Assembly: GCF_037038585.1 (NCBI RefSeq)
Contig: NC_092521.1
Coordinates: 71,352,898 to 71,416,897, forward strand
Source of the DNA: Patagioenas fasciata
Taxonomy: Eukaryota; Chordata; Aves; Columbiformes; Columbidae
DNA length: 64,000 nt
Direction of reading: 5' to 3'
Position 1 is the stretch's first letter. Each line of letters opens with the position of its first letter. Made by a program: the position numbers and the translations under genes. Below the pieces are notes generated by a model. It had not been told where the DNA came from and did not search any database. It saw nothing but the letters and a program-made list of their open reading frames with translations. Of this stretch, positions 51,558 through 63,968 are shown piece by piece.

Positions 51558-52177
51558 CCAGTGCCCCTGTGGCCGAGAAGGCCAATGGCATCCTGGGATG
51601 TATTGGAAGGGGGGTAGTTAGTAGGTCAAGAGAGGTTCTCCTTCCCCTCTACTCTGCCCTGGTGAGACCCCATCTGGAATATTGTGTCCAGTTCTGGGCC
51701 CCTCAGTTCAAGAAGGACAGGGAACTGCTGGAGAGGGTCCAGTGCAGGGCAACAAAGATGATGAAGGGAGTGGAGCATCTCCCGTATGAGGAAAAGGCTG
51801 AGGGAGCTGGGTCTCTTTAGCTTGGAGGAGACTGAGGGGTGACCTCATTAATGTTTATAAATATGTAAAGGGTGAGTGTCAGGAGGATGGAGCCAGGCTC
51901 TTCTCGGTGACAACCAATGATAAGACATGGGGCAATGGGTACAAACTGGAACACAAAAGGTTCCACTTAAATATGAGAAGAAACTTCTCGGTGAGGGTGA
52001 CAGAGCACTGGAACAGGCTGCCTAGGGGGGTTGTGGAGTCTCCTTCTCTGGAGACATTCAAAACCTGCCTGGACACCTTCCTGTGTAACCTCATCTAGGT
52101 GTTCTTGCTCTGGAAGGGGGATTGGACTGGATGATCTTTCAAGGTCCCTTCCAATCCCTAACATTCTGTGATTCTGT
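51558..52177 (+). mobile_element. CR1 LINE 3' fragment, close relative of the 41-44 kb copy
   Basis: It starts CAGTGCCCCTGTGGCC and reads [39 protein letters not shown] and [15 protein letters not shown]. An extra A near 51794 (GAGGAAAAGGCTGAGG) shifts frame, and a deletion near 51825 removes part of the SLEKRRLRG segment. The frame recovers for [20 protein letters not shown] sequence ([17 protein letters not shown]) and [19 protein letters not shown]. The 3' end is ATTCTGTGATTCTGTGA. The high similarity to the long copy indicates the same subfamily, but this one carries frame-breaking indels. Confidence 0.95.
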
Positions 52178-52615
52178 GAAATTTAGACCACAGCACTGAA
52201 ATTATCAGCAACTTCTGATAATCCATCTATATGACCATCTATTGATACTTAGACGGGTAAAACTGCAGCAGAACGAGCAATAGCAGGGAATACAATGACA
52301 AGAATCTAGACAGGCTTTGAGTAAATTGCTTATAGTCCTGCTTTGCGTCTTATTTCAAATTTTATTTCCTGCCCTTTTGCCTTATCCTCGTACAGAAGTA
52401 TTGCTGAGTGCCTAAGGTGAACTTGGAGCTGGGTCCCAAAATTATAGCCGTTGCTGTGCTGAGTTCGACAGACACTAAGGTGCTCTGCTAAAGATGTGTG
52501 CTGTGTGCACATGCAATAATACACTACTCCAATTGAGCAAGGATCACAGAGCCAGCAGCCCTACACAGAGCAGAGCAAGCAACAGTAAAGGGTCAAAACC
52601 ACTACAGATTTTGAC

Positions 52616-52654
52616 AAAAAAAAAAAAAGAAAAAAAAAAAGAAAAAAAAAAAAA
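52616..52654. repeat. A-rich tract, poly(A) with two G interruptions
   Basis: About 39 nt of A broken by two single G residues. It lies about 440 bp right of the CR1 end at 52177, so it is not that element's tail (CR1 does not end in poly(A)). Confidence 0.9.
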
Positions 52655-54284
52655 TTCCATCACCTCCACTGCTGAGTATATTAAACCTGGCCAGAGCTTT
52701 TGAGAAGGCAAGAAACTACGTGTGACAGCTGTGGCAGCTGAATGACTGTATTCCTCCTGCATCCTATTAGAGGGATTTGTCCCAAGACTTAATGGGCAGT
52801 TTCACTATTCCTTTTTGCTGCCTTTGCTGCAGAGAAGGCAGCAGCATAGCAGGGCTGCAAATGAGGCTGCAGGAGCATTGCAAATTCCAGGGGTTCATTT
52901 TTCATAGAAAGTCAAAACCACCTTTAAGCACACAGAGCGGCTGTCCCACCGCAGTCTGACAGTAAGCCTGCCATACCTTCAGTTAACTTCTGGCACACAG
53001 ACAGGGACTTAGATCTCTTCTAAGACAGTCAAAGAATAATGAAAAAGCAACTTTGATGCTACCTGAAACCAAACTATTCAAAGCACATTGCGTGCATTCC
53101 TCGGCTGCCAGCACCGAGCCAGGACATGGAGATAATCGCTTGAGCTGTCAATGGGGGAGGGAAAAAGGAGCTAAGGGACCCAAGAGGTGAAGTACTCTGG
53201 TCAAGAAAATCTAGGCAGAATTTAACCTGCAAAGTAACAATACAATCATGTTTCTCCCCCATCCTGCTCCCATTAGATGCATTACAGAGTTAAAATCACC
53301 ACGGACATGGCAATACTTTTTTTCTTTTTTGCTTGTTTCTTTTATCTGTTCCACAGAAAATGAGGATCCACACCAAGCAAACCATTTCTTTCTTGTCTGG
53401 CACCACTTTTCCAACTGTGGCTAACATTCCCTGTTTCAAGAGGGCAAACTGCCTGGCATAATGTCCAGCCAACAGTGGAACACTTCATGCAGAGAAAGTT
53501 TCTCCTCATCTTCTACCAAACATGAACCACACCCTGCAAGACTGAGATTAGATAAAAGAAAATATTCTTTTACATATGTACCAATATAGGTACAATCAGT
53601 TCATTCAATACTGCAGCATCTGTTCTTTGACTTCATAATCTGCTGCAGCAGTGAAATTTGGATATCAGAGAAAAAAATCCTGTAGTGGTCAAAAAAGGCC
53701 CCTAGGACACAAAGTCTTTTTTTCCTTGTGTTGTGAAAGCTATTGGGGCAAAGAGGGAGAGCAGTAGTATCTCTGTGTCACTACAATACCCAACAGCTTG
53801 AGGGACACCTGAGGAGAAGTTCTTGGAAATGTCTTAGTAATTCTAACTATGGATTCAACTCTATCAATTATGGCAACTTTTGAGTTGTTAACAAGAGTTA
53901 ACACGCCCTGTTCCAGCTATTGTGTCATACAGATCTATCCCAGGCAGGTCTACATGGCAAGAGCGGCAGCAATCCCTGCAGGCTTTAATAAACCTCCTAA
54001 AGCTGGAGAGCCAACAGAGTGAATGATATATTTATGGGTTTACCTACCCTACAGCCCTTCCAGATGGCGTGCCAGCAAAATCTGTGTTCTTTTTCCTTTT
54101 TCACTTCCAGCAAAGACGGCCTTAAAAGTGGGTCATGCACAATACAAATCAGTTCTCCACAGAAGAACATCAGCCCAAGTGGCACATATTCTGGCTTTCA
54201 CCTTTTCCCTCCTTGTACGTAAGGATCAACAAAGAATCACCTGTAGGCTGGTAGCAGAATTTGTCTTCTAGGGCTCTTCAGGCC

Positions 54285-54520
54285 CAAAGAAGACTTGACA
54301 TGAGGAAGCATTTCTTCACCAAGAGAGTGGTCAAACACTGGAACAGGCTTCCTAGAGATGTGGTCAATGCTGCAAGGTTTTCAGTGTTTAAGGGGTATTT
54401 TGACAGTGTCCTTAACAACATACTTCAACTTTTGGTCAGCCCTGAATTGGTCAGGCAGTTGGACTAGATGATTGTCTTAAGTCCCTTCTAACCATTCTGT
54501 TCAATTCTATTCCATTCTGG
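54285..54520 (+). mobile_element. old CR1 LINE 3' fragment
   Basis: A frame around 54261-54467 includes RRLDMRKHFFTKRVVKHWNR, LPRDVVNAARFSVFKGYFDS. This is CR1 ORF2 C-terminal sequence of a different, more diverged subfamily than the others. The 3' UTR has GGTCAGGCAGTTGGACTAGA and TGTCTTAAGTCCCTTCTAACC, ending near CAATTCTATTCCATTCTGG. Its right edge is about 450 bp from the first FHOD3 exon in the window. It is antisense to the gene. Confidence 0.88.
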
Positions 54521-54970
54521 AAGTCACTCAGAATTGTTCTTCCTCAGTGCTCAGCAAAGTTGAGCAGTGTAGAATGGTGAAACTGTAGAAAAAGATTTGC
54601 ATTCATAGAATGGAAAGGAAGAACAAACTCCCCAGAAAAGTGGGTTCCAAAGAATGTCTTGGGAACTGCAACTGCAAGACTAAAAAAATCTTCTCCAAGG
54701 TCAACTGCAGTAGTAGTACAGACAGTAAGGAGAGCATCTTCAATATCTTTGCTTTTAAGAGCAGAGTATGGGCCAACAGCACAAAAAAGTATTAAAACAG
54801 TAGAAAAAAATTACAGCTCAGTGTGCCCTTGTTTCTATGCAAAGTGTTATGTACTCATTTAGAACATAACATGCAGTCTGTTTATACCATAAATGTCTAA
54901 GTAATACAAATAAAATGCATTTAAAGAACACAAAAAACTTATAAAATGAGAATTTTGGAGACTGTCTTAC

Positions 54971-55065
54971 CTTTGACCCAATAAGTGTGTACAGCCATTG
55001 GATGGTTTCATTATGATTTATGACTCCATTCATCCCATCAACATAGAGCATTATCTGGCCCAAAG
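54971..55065 (-). CDS. FHOD3: FHOD3 coding exon, FH3 region (first exon in window)
   Basis: This is a 95-bp internal exon. It has a pyrimidine-rich acceptor (tttctttacaatag) and a donor reading AAG|GTAAGAC. Two leading bases complete a codon started in the previous exon. Then come 31 codons beginning LGQIMLYVDGMNGV and ending IQWLYTLIGSK, closing in phase 0. The peptide matches what I know of the FH3/DID armadillo-like part of FHOD-family formins, which takes part in autoinhibition through the C-terminal DAD. It is followed by the largest intron seen here (33,092 bp). The next upstream exon, expected to encode the stretch before LGQIML, was not found between 55066 and 64000. FHOD3 is favoured over FHOD1 from the whole exon set. 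I see the frame and splice sites; the family assignment rests on recognised sequence. Confidence 0.93.
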
Positions 55066-58000
55066 CTATTGTAAAGAAAAGATATAAAATATAATCAGAC
55101 CTGGTGAATACTTTTAATAATCTTCAGCATTGCTGGCAATTTTTTATAAGGAGAGTTTTCCAGAGACTTGGGGAGCTCAACTAACAAAGATATATTTGTC
55201 GAGATTGTGCTGGATGAAATCCTGGGCAACTGGAGTACCTTCACTGACTTCATTGGATGATATAAGTGTGAATTTTATCCAGGGACAAGCACAGACACTC
55301 TTTTCCTTCCTAGAGGATGCCACATTTTCTTGCCCCGTGATCTGCAAACAGTATTCTCTTTGCTTACTGTTGCAACACTTCCATCAGCTACAACGAATTA
55401 CATTTTGTGAGCCAAACTTTTACCATTTGTTTCAGTACCACACAATGTCTGGAATTACTGTATTTGGATTAAGTTGACCTTTAATTGAATTCCAATAATA
55501 TAAAATTAAAGCAGAGCAATTAACACCAATAAGGACAGCAAATATTCACCACTGCACAGTGCTCTCTTGCAAATGAGTTTTGCATTTTAGTGAGAAAATA
55601 CAACAAAGCATGGTTAACAAAGAAGCTTCTTTATTCGTTTATTCTAAAGCATTTATGACAACATTTAGAAACACGCTAGTAAAATATTTCATAACAGTAA
55701 TTCCATAGTTTGCAATCCTGATAATATGAGACTTTCTAGATACAACAGCTATTAAATCTTTTCTGACTGATAAGGACAGACATTTTTCATAAGGATTATG
55801 AAAAGTGGATTAGCAAAATTCATCCATCATCTTCAAAAGTCTCCACTGTTAGATCTTCTGCTTTATAGCAGGAGATCAAAGCACAGTGGGATGAAAAAGA
55901 AATCACTGATGTAACATCTTTCAGCACAGCCTGTTGGCATAACAACTCAATTATCTAATGCACAACCTGATGAGCCCCTAGTACAATGCTTTATGGGGGG
56001 GAAAAAAGGAAAAAACCCACAGGGTCAGTAAAATTACTATGTTAATTGTCTTCCAAACATATTCTGAATGTTTGCTAACTTTTGCACAGGTTGTGCACAG
56101 TGCAGCAGCGTTTTCCTTGAGGGCAGATTTTCAGAGACATGACTGTTGGTCAAGCACTTAAGTACTCCTATAGCTTAGCAGATAACTTTCATTTTTAAAC
56201 TGCCTTCTGCTTTTTCCTATGATCTAGTTGGTCAGCTTACAACTAAAAAAACCCTGAGGTACTAATTTTAGGTACTTATGTTCCTCACTTAATCTGCTAC
56301 ACAGAGCCAGAAGCAAAGTCACCCTACATGGTTAACGAAGATGGAGAAAAAAGGAGCAAGAGGGCTATGGCAAGAAGATAACTCATATCTCAGGCAGTCT
56401 GCATTGCCACTGGGTTATGTTCACCTCTCTCTGCTCCTCCTCTCCAGGAAGCAATCATTCATCACCCTCCAAAGACGTGTCTCAAGTGAATAAAATCAGG
56501 TGGGAGGGGCACAGGGCCAAGTTGTTAAGGTAAAATAAAAGATGTAAGCCGGTCAGTGAAAAGAGATAAGAATTATGCTGCCTGAATCAATGGCTGCTTT
56601 GAAGCATTTCCTTGCAGGTAGAGGAAAGTGGAGAATGCTGCTACCCCAGTGGTAATCAGAGAAAGCTCTTAAGTCATGTTTTTACTTCCTTTCAATGCTA
56701 AAATGATTTTGGTCCTTGATCAGGATGAGATCCAGTCATAATAAGGTCACCAACCCTCCACCTTTTCTTTTTTTTTTCATGAAAATTCTTTGGTTGTGGG
56801 TGCAGGGATTTGAGTTTGAAACAAATGTGAAACAAATTTTGCTCTTGGCGCATGCTTTCTGAATTAATATAGAAATCAAAGACAGCAAGAAGTCTGCTTT
56901 TAAAAAGAAAACATGCACATAATACAAAATTACTCCAATGCTTAAACTTAAGACCAGTTAGACTAGATGTGTGAGATCTGCAATGCATTAGTCTTCGGTC
57001 TCTTAGCTGTCACTCTTCGTAACAGCAATAGGTTAAGGCAAATTACTAAACCTTAGAAGATGAAGAAAAAGTTTTAGTGATTCCTGACAATTTTTATCTG
57101 CTACCACTGACCTTGTTTCCTCCAATCCCTCCCACCACCTTTTTTTATTATCAGTGCTAATCTAAGTATACAGTAGTATCTATAACTTTCCAATAACAGA
57201 ATGGGCCTTTGGATATAGGTGAAAAATTAATAACATATAAAACACCACTACTGCTGCTGCTTGAACAAGTGGCCAGTAACTTTCACAGAACAAAAAATTA
57301 CAAAGGACATCATGAGACAACCAAGACGAAGACAGGAGGTTTGCTATGTAGTCATGCTATCCACATACAAGTCACGACTCCAGTAATTATTTGCTATGCA
57401 TTAATTTATCAGCAGCTGACAGACCTTACCACGGAGCTTCATATTTCTATTTTCTGTCTTCAGGGATCAGAAAAATGTCAGCAAGACATGATAGACAGGG
57501 TTGAGGAGAAATCAGCTTTCACTATGAGGAAGAGAATCCGTATGTTCTTTGTATTAAACTGATGCCTTATAAATTCTTAGGAGAAGAAGTGCACGAGAAG
57601 ATCTAAAAGAGTGAGAATGTTGTTTTTCATACCATGTAAAAGTACCTGGGCTGAGGAAGAAACCACACAACACAGAGGCAAAATAGAAGAGGATGTCAAA
57701 AACACAAGTTGGGGAGCAGGCTGGAGGTTCTTGGACACTCCCAAGGCTTGGTTCTGGCTGAGTAGGGTAAACCAGTTTTGCTCTAAATGGACACGAACTG
57801 GCCACAGAGGACCGTGCACCATTTTATAATCTTTGCAGGCTTTCTGCCCAGCTAATAGCCTACCTTCCAGCCCACAATCAGAGTCTCGTGAAACTGCTGC
57901 AGCTACGGTGCAAACTTCACGTGCCCACCGCCCTGCTTATGTGTGTCTGCACAAGCACAACCAACACGCAGAGCCCCGCCAAGACAGGACACGCTAATTT

Positions 58001-59278
58001 GCAAGGCAATCTGAGATTCTTCAGAAGGCCAACCTGGTCCAAAATCATTTAAGTTTGCATTTGTATGTGCCTTCAACTGAACTACTTTTTTTTGTTTCTT
58101 TTCACTGAAAAATGAGGAGGCTATTTAATCCATTTAATCCCATCTCTCAGCTAACTGGAATTCTTTTTGGAAGTATATCAACAACCTACTTGCATCAGGA
58201 AAGCTTGCTATTGTGCAACAGGGGGCTGGGAGAAGGGGGGTTTAAATATGGAGCAGACTTAATTTGGAATTTCTTTGTCCCCACTACCCTTGTCAAACCC
58301 TTAATCTTATGTGAAAGTAGTGTGTGACTTTACCCATAGTTATTTTCCAGTGGAAAATTGCTGGATTTCTTAGGGGAAAGGCTTAGGCTAGAAAAGGACA
58401 GACCAGTCAGAAACTTCAGAGATTTCTGTGAAATAAGGGGTTTAAGAAAGCCTCTAAAAACTTGCCAGTATTGGCACTGGTACTCTCCTGGGATCTTTCC
58501 TACATAAAGTTAACAGGACCAAAGAGGAAAAGCTCTAGCACAAAACATCACTGTGATGAACATCACTTCAAGTAAAAGTCTATTTTTTCCCACCAAGTGT
58601 CAAAAACTTCAAAGCTGTTTCTTGCCCACACACCTGCTTCTCTAATCTGCTCTAGCTGCTTTGTATCTTACCACAAGACTAACTCAGAGAAAAAAACAGC
58701 ACTAAATGAGCAGAAACACTGCTTGCTTACAGTTTCCTGCAAGTCAAAACTCCATTCATCACGTCAAGGATTACAGCAGGGATGCATCTTGTGATTGCAT
58801 TTGTTCCATCAGAATAAGCAAAGGTACAGGGTGAAAAAGGCCAAAACCAAATCCTGTTGTCAGAGGTTTCAGCTCCCAAAGAAGCTTCTGGCCCACGTTC
58901 ATCAGGTACTTCATAACCAGCAGCCGTGGCACATGCGACCAGCTGTACACAACAATGGGCGAGCATGAATGACAGACAGAACTGTGATGAAACTAAGGGA
59001 GAAGAGTCAGCTGCCAAAAGTCATCTTCCCCAATACTAGCTGAAATCTTATCACCGTCAATGAGAAAGTAAGGATCTGAGTGATGGCCTTCATTCCATCT
59101 GAAAACAGATTACTAGCTTGCGTATGCTATCCTGGGCACCAAAAAGGCACAGTCCATCAAAGTAAACATCCCGATCAAGAATTAAATTTCAGCATCAGTC
59201 TAGAAGGGGATCCTAGGAGGGAGATAATACAGTTATCTAGTATTCTATTACAAAGCACTAGGTGATAATTCTGAAGGA

Positions 59279-59355
59279 AAAAACCAAAACAAAACAAAAC
59301 AAAGAAACAACAACAAAAAAACCCCAAACAAACAAACCCAAACCACAAAACAAAC
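59279..59355. repeat. A-rich CAAAA/CAAA low-complexity tract
   Basis: Repeated ACAAAACAAAACAAAG and ACAACAACAAAAAAACC units without T on the plus strand. Confidence 0.85.
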
Positions 59356-60965
59356 CCACTACCTCAAACTTCTTTTTCTGTGTTTCCTCACTAGAGAGAG
59401 GCAAGAGCTCAGCTACCATAGGAGACTGCCCTGAACACAGAATGTTCAGCTCAGCTCAGCCTCATCAGCAGCTTCTACTTTTGCTTCTACCATGTTCCCA
59501 CAGACAGCGCTTGCATACACAGCCTCAGGAAAGAGCTTATAGTCTACACAATATCCAAGGATATTGCATAGTGTTTTCCCTGATGAGAAATAATTCTTAA
59601 ATACAGTTTTTGTACCGCCCAGTTCCTTGAAAACTAACAAAATTGCAACAGAGCTCCTTGCTTCTAAGAGGTGACATCAGACCGAATAGATGACCTGGCC
59701 TCTCCACTGCTCCTGAGAACAATCTTACACAGCAGCAGTGTGCTAAACCTTTTGACTCACACTCATTCCACAGAAACGCTCTTTCATTGCTGATTACTAC
59801 ACGAAAATAAAGCGGAATAGACTGCCGACCGCTGACTTAGAGCAGATAGGCAATTGACCAAGGGTCTGGGAAAATGTATCAAAATTTTGAAGTCTCGATG
59901 ACATTTACAGTCATTTGTGCTGCAGGTACTCAGAAGCCATCCACAATGAACATCAGACAAACATTTTAGGTCCTCAGAAACCGATTACTGATAATACCTG
60001 GGCAATAAAGCAGGTGTAGGGACCACAAAGGATTTACAAGCTTAATTATTCACTTTGAAAGCAGGTTGCGACTGTGGTTTCAGGGTGGGAGAGTGGGTCC
60101 CCTCCCTTTCTCTTTTTTCAGGAAAAGCTTCCTGCATGGTCAGTGCCTCCAGAACTCACTGTTCTGAGGCTCCTTAACTAGAAGGGCTCTCATTAGCATT
60201 TCAGCCTCGTACCCACACATCTGCTCTCCCTAAAGCCACCTTCCCAATGGTTCTCAGTGTCCCCAAGGTTCAAGTGAAGAGAAACACAGGCCTTCCCCAA
60301 GAGATGGCCAACACATGGTGTGTCCAGGACACCGCAGAAACCTCTTACAGAGGGATTTTCTCTTCCTCATGTTTCCTCTGCCAGCCATCCCCTCTGGTGT
60401 TTCTCTCTTTAGAAAACAGCACACAGCAAGGTCAAAGGGCATAAAGCAGCTTCCATCAGCTCAAGTGTTCCAGCAAAAGCTGGTTCTTTATACACACCCC
60501 ACAACACCTGTGACAGCACGCAAGCCCCACCAAAACCAAAGGAACACATCAGAATTGCACCTCTTCCAACATATCTGCTATGATTTTTCTTATAATTCAC
60601 CTGACTGCAAAGAACAAATAGACTCTCACTTGACTGTGCCAGCAGTTAACCTGCTGAATGCCTTTTTATATGAACTGAAATCTGGCTTACTTATACGCAT
60701 TATAAAAGCTTTGCACAATTAGTCACAAGTATTATAATCATTATTTTATGTTGCAGCCCTCACATATTAAATGCATGCTTTACAAGTTTAATAACACTTA
60801 CCAAGGTACAATAAACTGTGTAAAGCTTATAGAGCAAAAGGTATAGCATTTAATCGCTAAAAAGAAATATGCAATAAAAATACCTTGTTAATATATAAAT
60901 GAGCAAGTCTATTCCAGTATTAGATCATTATTTTGCAAGCTGACTAAAAGCATGAAAGTACGGAA

Positions 60966-61055
60966 AAAGGAAAAAAAAAAAAAAAAGAAAAAAAAAGAAT
61001 AATTAAGAAAGGAAGACAGGAGAAGGGATAAGGGAAGAAAACAAAAGAAAACTAG
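60966..61055. repeat. A-rich polypurine tract
   Basis: Runs of A of up to about 16 nt with G interruptions, followed by AAGAAAGGAAGACAGGAGAAG purine-rich sequence. The strand bias makes it a long polypyrimidine stretch in the FHOD3 transcript. Confidence 0.8.
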
Positions 61056-61706
61056 AGGTAAACTAGATGATTTTAAAAGATCACCATCCTGGTTGCTTTA
61101 TGAAGCAAAACCTTGGAAAGAGAGAATGTGCGGTAGCCCTGAATTAAGATGACACATTATAATATATGTATATATAGAGCTGAATTAAGGCAGCTGCTTC
61201 TGAACTGAATTCTCCAAGTCCAGATTTGGTAGCCTGTATGAAGTTACATATTTTTCTAAAGAATTTAGATTTCTAGAGTTTTAAAAGTATTTTCTGAGGG
61301 CACTTCCACTTTGGCCCACAGAAGTTCCTTTCTCAAGGAGTGGGACATGATGGTGAGATTGTAAGAAAGATTTTCTTGTGAGGTAAAGTATTCTGCAAAA
61401 GCATCTCATGCCAGTGCAGGACACTATCCATGGAAATAGTAAAGAATTAACTCCCATGGGCTTACACCCACCTCCCAGCTATGACTGTTTGCACTGAGTA
61501 CTGATGCTGCAGCAAAAGAGAAGTGATTTGGTTTTATGACAGAAATTAAACTCTGTTTTTAAGGACTAAGTGTCTCTTCTCATCTGTAATAAAATAGCTC
61601 ATACATTAATTTTGAAGAAGAATCAACTTTACTGTATTTTCAACTTTTTATAATGGATTCATCATGCTTAGGCATCCGAGCACTTTACAACAACTGTAAA
61701 ATTCAA

Positions 61707-62042
61707 TCAGAGGGTCACAGGTTGGTTGAGGTTGGATGGCACCTTTGGAGATTGCATGGTCGAAGCGCCTGCTCAAACCAGGGAAACCCAGAGCAGGTTA
61801 TTTAGGACTCTTCTCCAGTTGGATGTTGAGTATATCTCTACATGTGGAAACTGCACAGCCTCTCTTGGCAACCTGTGCCAGTGCTTAGTCACCCTCACAG
61901 GTTTTTTGGTTTGGGTTGCTTTGGCTTGTAAGCTTAAATTATTTCAGCTACTGCCCACGTCTTGCCTCTTGTCCTTTGATTATGCACCACTGAAGTGTGG
62001 CTCTGTCTTCTTTACTCCCTCCAATCATATATTTAGTCCCTC
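61707..62042 (-). mobile_element. CR1 LINE 3' fragment, diverged
   Basis: On the plus strand it reads CACAGGTTGGTTGAGGTTGG then ATGGCACCTTTGGAGAT. These are the reverse complement of the CR1 3' UTR. It continues with GGAAACTGCACAGCCTCTCTTGGCAACCTGTGCCAGTGC and GTCACCCTCACAG, the reverse of the coding stretch for [18 protein letters not shown] sequence. CTTGTCCTTTGATTATGCACCACTGAA and TCTGTCTTCTTTACTCCCTCC follow, corresponding to the DRTRGNG and LF segments. The plus-strand open frame across it is only a shadow. It is sense-oriented with FHOD3 and substantially mutated. Confidence 0.88.
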
Positions 62043-63850
62043 CCATAATACTTAAATTGAATTAAAATGAATTTAATTTGAAGATTAATCCATAGTCAGG
62101 AAATGATAACTACACTGAGCTAGACACCAGAAAAGAAAATTTACCTCAAGTTTAGGATTAAACTAGGGAAACTTAGCAAGACTCCCAAGTTAACACGTGA
62201 TACCTTAGCCCTTCGACTTGGGAGCTACCTGAGTAATTTAGTCTGGCAATGTGCTAGATGTGATAGATTTCAAGGCCTTTGCCTCCCCATTAATCATCAT
62301 GAACATAAGCCTACTGTCTGTGTAAACAATACTAATCCTGACTTTGAAGGTACAAGAGGGAAACACAAACCAACCTTTGCAGAATGGAAAAGATAATTTC
62401 TGCAGCTCCCTTTCTTGAACTCCTCAGACATCTATTTACCCTGCACAAAGAAAGGTCCCACAGGTGCTAGCTGTCTTTTATCAATCATTATCAATTACAC
62501 ACAGCCCATCAGTTTGGAATTCCAGCATGTCCTTTACATGCCAAAAAGCTGAGCCTTGAGAATGAACTCAGCATTCGGACTGGGAAACGACATGAAGACA
62601 GATACAGGTTTGGAAAAAAACGCAATCAGGATTCAGTCTGAGCAAAACCAGCCTATTTTGACTGTCAGACTCTGTCAGCCTTCGTACCCAGGGCAGAGAA
62701 AACCTTGTGGGAATACATTAAACAATGTGTTTTTTTCTATTATGTGCAAATAGGATCATCACTGACTGCAGTCAGGCACTTCTGCAGTGATTATGGAAAA
62801 AAGAACACTGTCTTGGGGTTCTGGCTGTATGTGGACAGTAAAGAGAAATCAAGGGGTAACAGAGCTGGATCATTTAACAAGAGCACTAACACTAGAGCAG
62901 AAAATGGACATATAGTAGGGTGAAAGTGTTCACATACTGAACATTTTTAGTGATCAAAGCTATTTCTTGTTAGTACAACAGTAAACCTTCCAGGATGAAA
63001 CCTGTCAAGCTTTGAAGGGAATGGATTCTCATTTCTGTTGTTCTTGCAAATAAAGTCACATTTCCTAATATTTACATTTTTCCTAAGCAAAAAGGAAGAT
63101 TGTCAGGAAGCAGAAATATGAAACACAAGGGTTGCCAGAATTACTGTAGAATAAGAGGAAGAAAAAAAAAAGGCAATTTCTGTTTGAGCTGAAACGTCAA
63201 ACATTGCTCTACCCCACAGACTTCAGCACAGTCTTCATAAAGCACAAACATTGATCAGTGATCTTTTGTTGTCGTGTAGCAACATGTTGTTGCTATCACG
63301 AGCACTGATATTGCCCAAGATTGCAGCTCAACTTCATTCCCCAAAGTGCAATGCTGGACAGGTATGGGCCTAGTTTAGCATCCTGAAATCAGAGTATTGC
63401 AATTAGTAAGAAAGCTAAATACACTTAAACTAGAACTTTGGCAGGGAGGCTTATAAAGACTCAAAACAATTTCAGGGGGCATGTAAAGTTATTAATACTT
63501 CTGCTACTCAAATTCAAAAGCCAGTCTGTAAAATTCATATATGGTGGTATATGCTCAATAAGCATGGACTTCTATATTCCTGAAGAACAGAAAAGCTAAA
63601 AACCAAGGATGAATGACAGTCACTGAAAACAGTAACCCTACCACTGGTGTTGCACATCACCTTCCACTGAGAGTTTTGCAGGAAACAAAACAAGTTGCCA
63701 AAAGCGACACTTAGGTAGCCTTCGAGTTTTCAGTAAAATTCAAACACCATTCTAGCTGGTAGCGCTACGGAGGTGCTTGGGGAATATCACAGAAGACCTA
63801 CACTGAGGAAAAAAAAACACAAATAAATTTCTGCAGTTATATTCTTTCTA

Positions 63851-63968
63851 TATTCAGTTGGTTTTTAATTCTCACATTGTTTCTTCACGTGGCAATGTAT
63901 TGCAAATGGTATTCAGTTGGTTTTTAATTCTCACATTGTTTCTTCACGTGGCAATGTGTTGCAAATGG
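63851..63968. repeat. 59-bp tandem duplication
   Basis: The segment at 63851-63909, starting TATTCAGTTGGTTTTTAATT and ending TTGCAAATGG, is repeated immediately at 63910-63968. I see one difference (CAATGTATTGC versus CAATGTGTTGC). After the second copy the sequence diverges (TGTTCCCTCTCC). Confidence 0.95.

Larger units (their letters stand above)
21879..54970 (-). other. FHOD3 33-kb intron between first and second exons
   Basis: This phase-0 intron of 33,092 bp runs from GTAAGAC to CCTTCCAG. I found no additional exon and no independent gene. Recognisable contents are six CR1 pieces: 27299-27594 and 35787-35888 on minus, and 41322-44042, 46205-46587, 51558-52177 and 54285-54520 on plus. 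Several A/T homopolymer tracts and AT or AAT microsatellites are also present. The stretches between these items (for example 21.9-27 kb, 28-35 kb, 36-41 kb and 47-51 kb) hold nothing I can name. Long open frames there lack recognisable motifs. Confidence 0.8.

Noticed and set aside
52616..52654. Poly(A) tract considered as the tail of a processed pseudogene.
   Set aside because: The 440 bp upstream shows no recognisable mRNA-derived sequence, and the nearest element, CR1, does not end in poly(A).
60315..60722. 135-codon plus-strand frame.
   Set aside because: No recognisable motif and overlapping frames on the other strand; treated as chance.
61726..62055. 109-codon plus-strand frame.
   Set aside because: It runs through an antisense CR1 fragment and is the reverse of CR1 coding and 3' UTR sequence.
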